Of a stretch of 9,267 nt of DNA, positions 7,458 to 9,267 are shown one piece after another (position 1 is the first letter of the stretch; every line of letters begins with the position of its first letter). The translations under genes and the position numbers were made by a program. The stretch comes from a bacterium (GTDB lineage: Bacteria; Fidelibacterota; Marinisomatia; Marinisomatales; Marinisomataceae): the NCBI GenBank assembly GCA_023255095.1, contig JALRJJ010000120.1, positions 1-9,267 of the forward strand, in the 5' to 3' direction. The notes beneath the pieces were generated by a model, which saw nothing but the letters and a program-made list of their open reading frames with translations, did not search any database and was not told the DNA's origin.

Positions 7458-7487
7458 CCTTAAAAAGATAGAGAAATCTTTCTTAGG
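7458..7487 (-). other. Imperfect stem-loop across the TPR gene stop codon
   Basis: Minus-strand bases 7487-7476 (CCTAAGAAAGAT) can pair with 7469-7458 (ATCTTTTTAAGG) around a 6-nt loop TTCTCT. The 12-position stem has one A-A mismatch and one G-U pair. The TAA stop of the TPR gene sits in the 5' arm. It is AT-rich, so stability is modest, and no uninterrupted T-run follows. It may protect the 3' end of the trhO-TPR mRNA or slow transcript entry into the nusA leader; chance cannot be excluded. Confidence 0.4.
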
Positions 7488-8121
7488 ATTGAGAAACAAC
7501 GTATCCATAGACTTCTTCGTATAACTCACGATAGGAAATATCAGAAATGTCTAAGGAATCCAGAACGCTTTTTGCCTCAGCAATACTCCCATCTTGAGCT
7601 AATCTTTTTGCTTTATAGATAGTGATAAAGGCAATCTCATTTTCAGAATTAGTAAATCTTAAAGCAGTATCAAAATATTTGATTGCCTCATTTGAAGTCG
7701 GGGCAATCTGTCCTAAAATCAAATAAGCTTCTTTGTTTAAAACATCATAATCTAATTTTCCAGCTGAGGATACAAGATATGAAATTGCTTCCTCATTCTC
7801 CCCATTGATAAAACTAATTCTACCTAAATAAAAAGAGGCTTGGAGCGCCTGAGAAGAGCGAGGATATTGATTGATAATGGAAGATAACTGTAGTGCAGCA
7901 TTGTCAAAATCCCCTCTTTCGAAATAGACCATTGAATTACTTAAGGCGATTTCGGCATCAGAAATCGTATTTTTTGAATTAAAAGTCGTGCTCAATAACA
8001 AAGCAATGACAAATAAAATTAAAATTACTGGGTTTAAAAATATTTTCTCAATCAAAGATGGATTTTGTTTTTTGGACAAATTCCATTTTGAAAGCTTACT
8101 GATTTGTTCTTCAAACTGCAT
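7483..8121 (-). CDS. Membrane-anchored tetratricopeptide-repeat protein
   Basis: A 212-residue protein of unknown specific role. Residues 1-27 are a charged cytoplasmic N-terminus with several Lys. Residues about 28-47 (FLNPVILILFVIALLLSTTF) form a single transmembrane anchor with no lipobox or signal-peptidase site evident, so the rest is probably periplasmic or extracytoplasmic. From about residue 57 the chain is TPR-like helical hairpins: ALSNSMVYFERGDFDNAALQL, then ALQASFYLGRISFINGENEEAISYL, then EAYLILGQIAPTSNEAIKYF, then a weaker repeat ending AEAKSVLDSL. This architecture recalls YfgM-type and other single-TM TPR adaptors that bind envelope or secretion proteins, but homology to YfgM is not claimed. 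It overlaps trhO by 11 nt, has AAAGGAT about 10 nt before its ATG, and is closed off from nusA by a terminator, so it belongs with trhO and not with the nusA operon. Confidence 0.9.
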   Translation of the reverse strand: MQFEEQISKLSKWNLSKKQNPSLIEKIFLNPVILILFVIALLLSTTFNSKNTISDAEIALSNSMVYFERGDFDNAALQLSSIINQYPRSSQALQASFYLGRISFINGENEEAISYLVSSAGKLDYDVLNKEAYLILGQIAPTSNEAIKYFDTALRFTNSENEIAFITIYKAKRLAQDGSIAEAKSVLDSLDISDISYRELYEEVYGYVVSQS

Positions 8122-9148
8122 TTTTTTGTAATCCTTTTAATTTAGGTCTGAATTTAGTGGATAATTTTAAGGATGTAAGTCTTTTATTTTCAAATTCTCT
8201 ATTTTTGAGTTGCTCTTCTTTCGGTAAGCATACAAATTCTTGGCAAGATTTTGAACAACAATCCTGATAGTTTTGTGCGCAATTCTCACACTGAATGAAT
8301 AATAAATGACAGGTTTGATTCGCGCAGTTCTTATGCGAATCAGCCTTAGTGCCACATTGATGGCAATGCGCTAGAACATGTTCTGTGATTCGTTCACTCA
8401 TACGGTCATCAAAGACGAAATTTTTACCGATAAATTGTGACTTAAAACCATATTTTTTTTGATCTTGAGCGTATTGAATGATTCCGCCTCCTAATTGATA
8501 TACCTCTTTGAATCCTTTTTGGATTAAATAGGCACTGGCTTTTTCACAGCGAATCCCACCCGTACAATACAAATGAATTTTCTTGTCTTCTTGACCTGCT
8601 AACTGGTTTGCTACCATAGGAAGTAATTCTTTGGAAAAGTGTGCATCAGGAGTAATGGCATTTTGAAAACGCCCCACTTCACTTTCATAATAATTACGCA
8701 TATCGACAATAACAGAATCCTTCTCTTGGATGGATTGATTGTATTCCACAGGGGTTAGATGTTTTCCTGTGTGATTCATATCGTATTCATGAGACTTAAT
8801 ACCATAAGCTACAATCTCTTTTTTAACTATAACTTTCAGTTTCAGAAAAGAAAGACCATCTTCAACGGCAAACTTCAGTTGGATAGCTTGTAAAATTGGG
8901 TCCTGATTTATAGTAGAAAGAAATAATTCAAAAGTATTTTCTGGAACGGATATCTGCGCATTAATCCCTTCATTAGCTACATAAATTCGACCAAAAATAT
9001 TGAGTTGTTCAAAAGACTGATATAAAGAATCACGATACTCTTGAGGATTTTTAATTGTACAATATTTATAAAAGGATACCGTCTTTCGGAGAAAGGTCTC
9101 CTTTTGATATTCCTTTAAAAGTTGTTCTCGTGATTTTTTGTTATACAT
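8111..9148 (-). CDS. trhO: tRNA uridine(34) hydroxylase TrhO (YceA/UPF0176 rhodanese family)
   Basis: TrhO carries out oxygen-dependent hydroxylation of wobble uridine 34 to ho5U in certain tRNAs. The 345 residues follow the E. coli protein closely. An N-terminal acylphosphatase-like domain (about 24-115) contains FGRIYVANEGINAQISVP. A rhodanese domain (about 135-235) has VDMRNYYESEVGRFQNA and the loop YCTGGIRCEKASAYL with presumed catalytic C195 and a second Cys at 201. The family block FIGKNFVFDDRMSERI (239-254) follows. A Cys-rich C-terminal segment (262-307, HCHQCG, HLLFIQCENC, CCSKSC) has ten cysteines and could bind metal. Basic residues fill the tail. The start matches the family N-terminus, but there is no Shine-Dalgarno; instead a TATAAT lies 6 nt upstream, so the mRNA may be leaderless. 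The function assignment rests on E. coli work and is strong by motif. Confidence 0.96.
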   Translation of the reverse strand: MYNKKSREQLLKEYQKETFLRKTVSFYKYCTIKNPQEYRDSLYQSFEQLNIFGRIYVANEGINAQISVPENTFELFLSTINQDPILQAIQLKFAVEDGLSFLKLKVIVKKEIVAYGIKSHEYDMNHTGKHLTPVEYNQSIQEKDSVIVDMRNYYESEVGRFQNAITPDAHFSKELLPMVANQLAGQEDKKIHLYCTGGIRCEKASAYLIQKGFKEVYQLGGGIIQYAQDQKKYGFKSQFIGKNFVFDDRMSERITEHVLAHCHQCGTKADSHKNCANQTCHLLFIQCENCAQNYQDCCSKSCQEFVCLPKEEQLKNREFENKRLTSLKLSTKFRPKLKGLQKNAV

Positions 9149-9154
9149 AATAGA

Positions 9155-9183
9155 ATTATAAAATATTTAAAAAAAATGTTTAA
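9155..9183 (-). promoter_or_regulatory. Candidate trhO promoter with perfect -10 box next to the start codon
   Basis: On the minus strand a consensus TATAAT (9160-9155) is followed by TCTATT and then the trhO ATG. A weak -35 is available as TAAACA (9182-9177, 16-nt spacer) or TTAAAC (9183-9178, 17-nt spacer). Transcription from this box would begin at or within a base or two of the ATG, giving a leaderless mRNA, in line with the missing ribosome binding site. Two T-runs of eight sit in the region, so the base composition makes a chance -10 possible. Confidence 0.45.
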
Positions 9184-9189
9184 AAAAAA

Positions 9190-9267
9190 TTATATCTTAC
9201 TGGGAACATCAAAGAGTTTATTTTTCTTGTTTTTATAAAGAGCATATTGAAATCCTTTATGGATTGA
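9190..9267 (-). CDS. Possible 3' end of an unidentified gene, cut by right edge
   Basis: One minus-strand frame is open from the right edge for 25 codons and stops at TAA (9192-9190), ending in LFDVPSKI. Its mixed Lys, aromatic and small residues look protein-like, and it would fit the one-direction gene layout with a 41-nt gap to trhO. A second frame is also open here for a similar length, so the evidence is weak. I do not recognise the family. An eight-T run follows the stop without a GC-rich stem. Confidence 0.35.
   Translation of the reverse strand, partial: SIHKGFQYALYKNKKNKLFDVPSKI

Noticed and set aside
8167..8355. 62-residue minus-strand frame inside trhO
   Set aside because: It is a shadow of the Cys-rich end of trhO in another frame, with no start signal or family likeness.
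9088..9101. Small hairpin GGAGA / TCTCC near the 5' end of trhO
   Set aside because: Five base pairs within coding sequence, with no partner signal; too short to treat as regulatory.
9176..9238. Twenty-codon plus-strand frame at the right edge
   Set aside because: No ribosome binding site beyond an A-run, opposite to the direction of all genes, and ends quickly; likely chance.

Overview
The window is AT-rich bacterial chromosome in which every recognisable gene lies on the minus strand, so transcription runs from the right edge to the left edge. It holds a largely intact transcription/translation housekeeping cluster, nusA-infB-rbfA-truB-ribF-rpsO-pnp (positions 7384 to 1, pnp cut by the left edge). 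Upstream of it is a two-gene unit: trhO (tRNA U34 hydroxylase) overlapping a gene for a small membrane-anchored TPR protein. I found no CRISPR array, mobile element, phage gene, tRNA or rRNA.

Organism: the low GC, the gene order with ribF between truB and rpsO, the short TruB without an evident PUA domain, the NusA with a C-terminal helix-hairpin-helix region and acidic tail, and the single-TM TPR protein would suit an AT-rich, probably marine, Gram-negative lineage such as Marinimicrobia (SAR406) or a relative in the FCB group. This is an impression from sequence style, not a placement.

Layout, right to left: a possible 3' end of an unknown gene (9267-9190); a 41-nt AT-rich gap with a TATAAT box only 6 nt before the trhO ATG; trhO (9148-8111); the TPR gene (8121-7483); a 98-nt spacer with an imperfect stem-loop across the TPR stop codon and a textbook intrinsic terminator (7429-7407) just before the nusA ribosome binding site; then nusA, infB (1-nt stop/start overlap), rbfA (TTG start), truB, ribF (22-nt overlap), rpsO, and pnp (first 511 codons).

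The main cluster joins transcription elongation/termination (NusA), initiation (IF2), 30S maturation (RbfA, S15), tRNA pseudouridylation (TruB), flavin cofactor synthesis (RibF) and RNA decay (PNPase). No new multi-gene system is evident. The points most worth a second look are a RibF whose riboflavin-kinase half has lost its signature motifs, the strong terminator next to nusA (a possible NusA feedback point), and the apparently leaderless trhO coupled to a membrane TPR protein.
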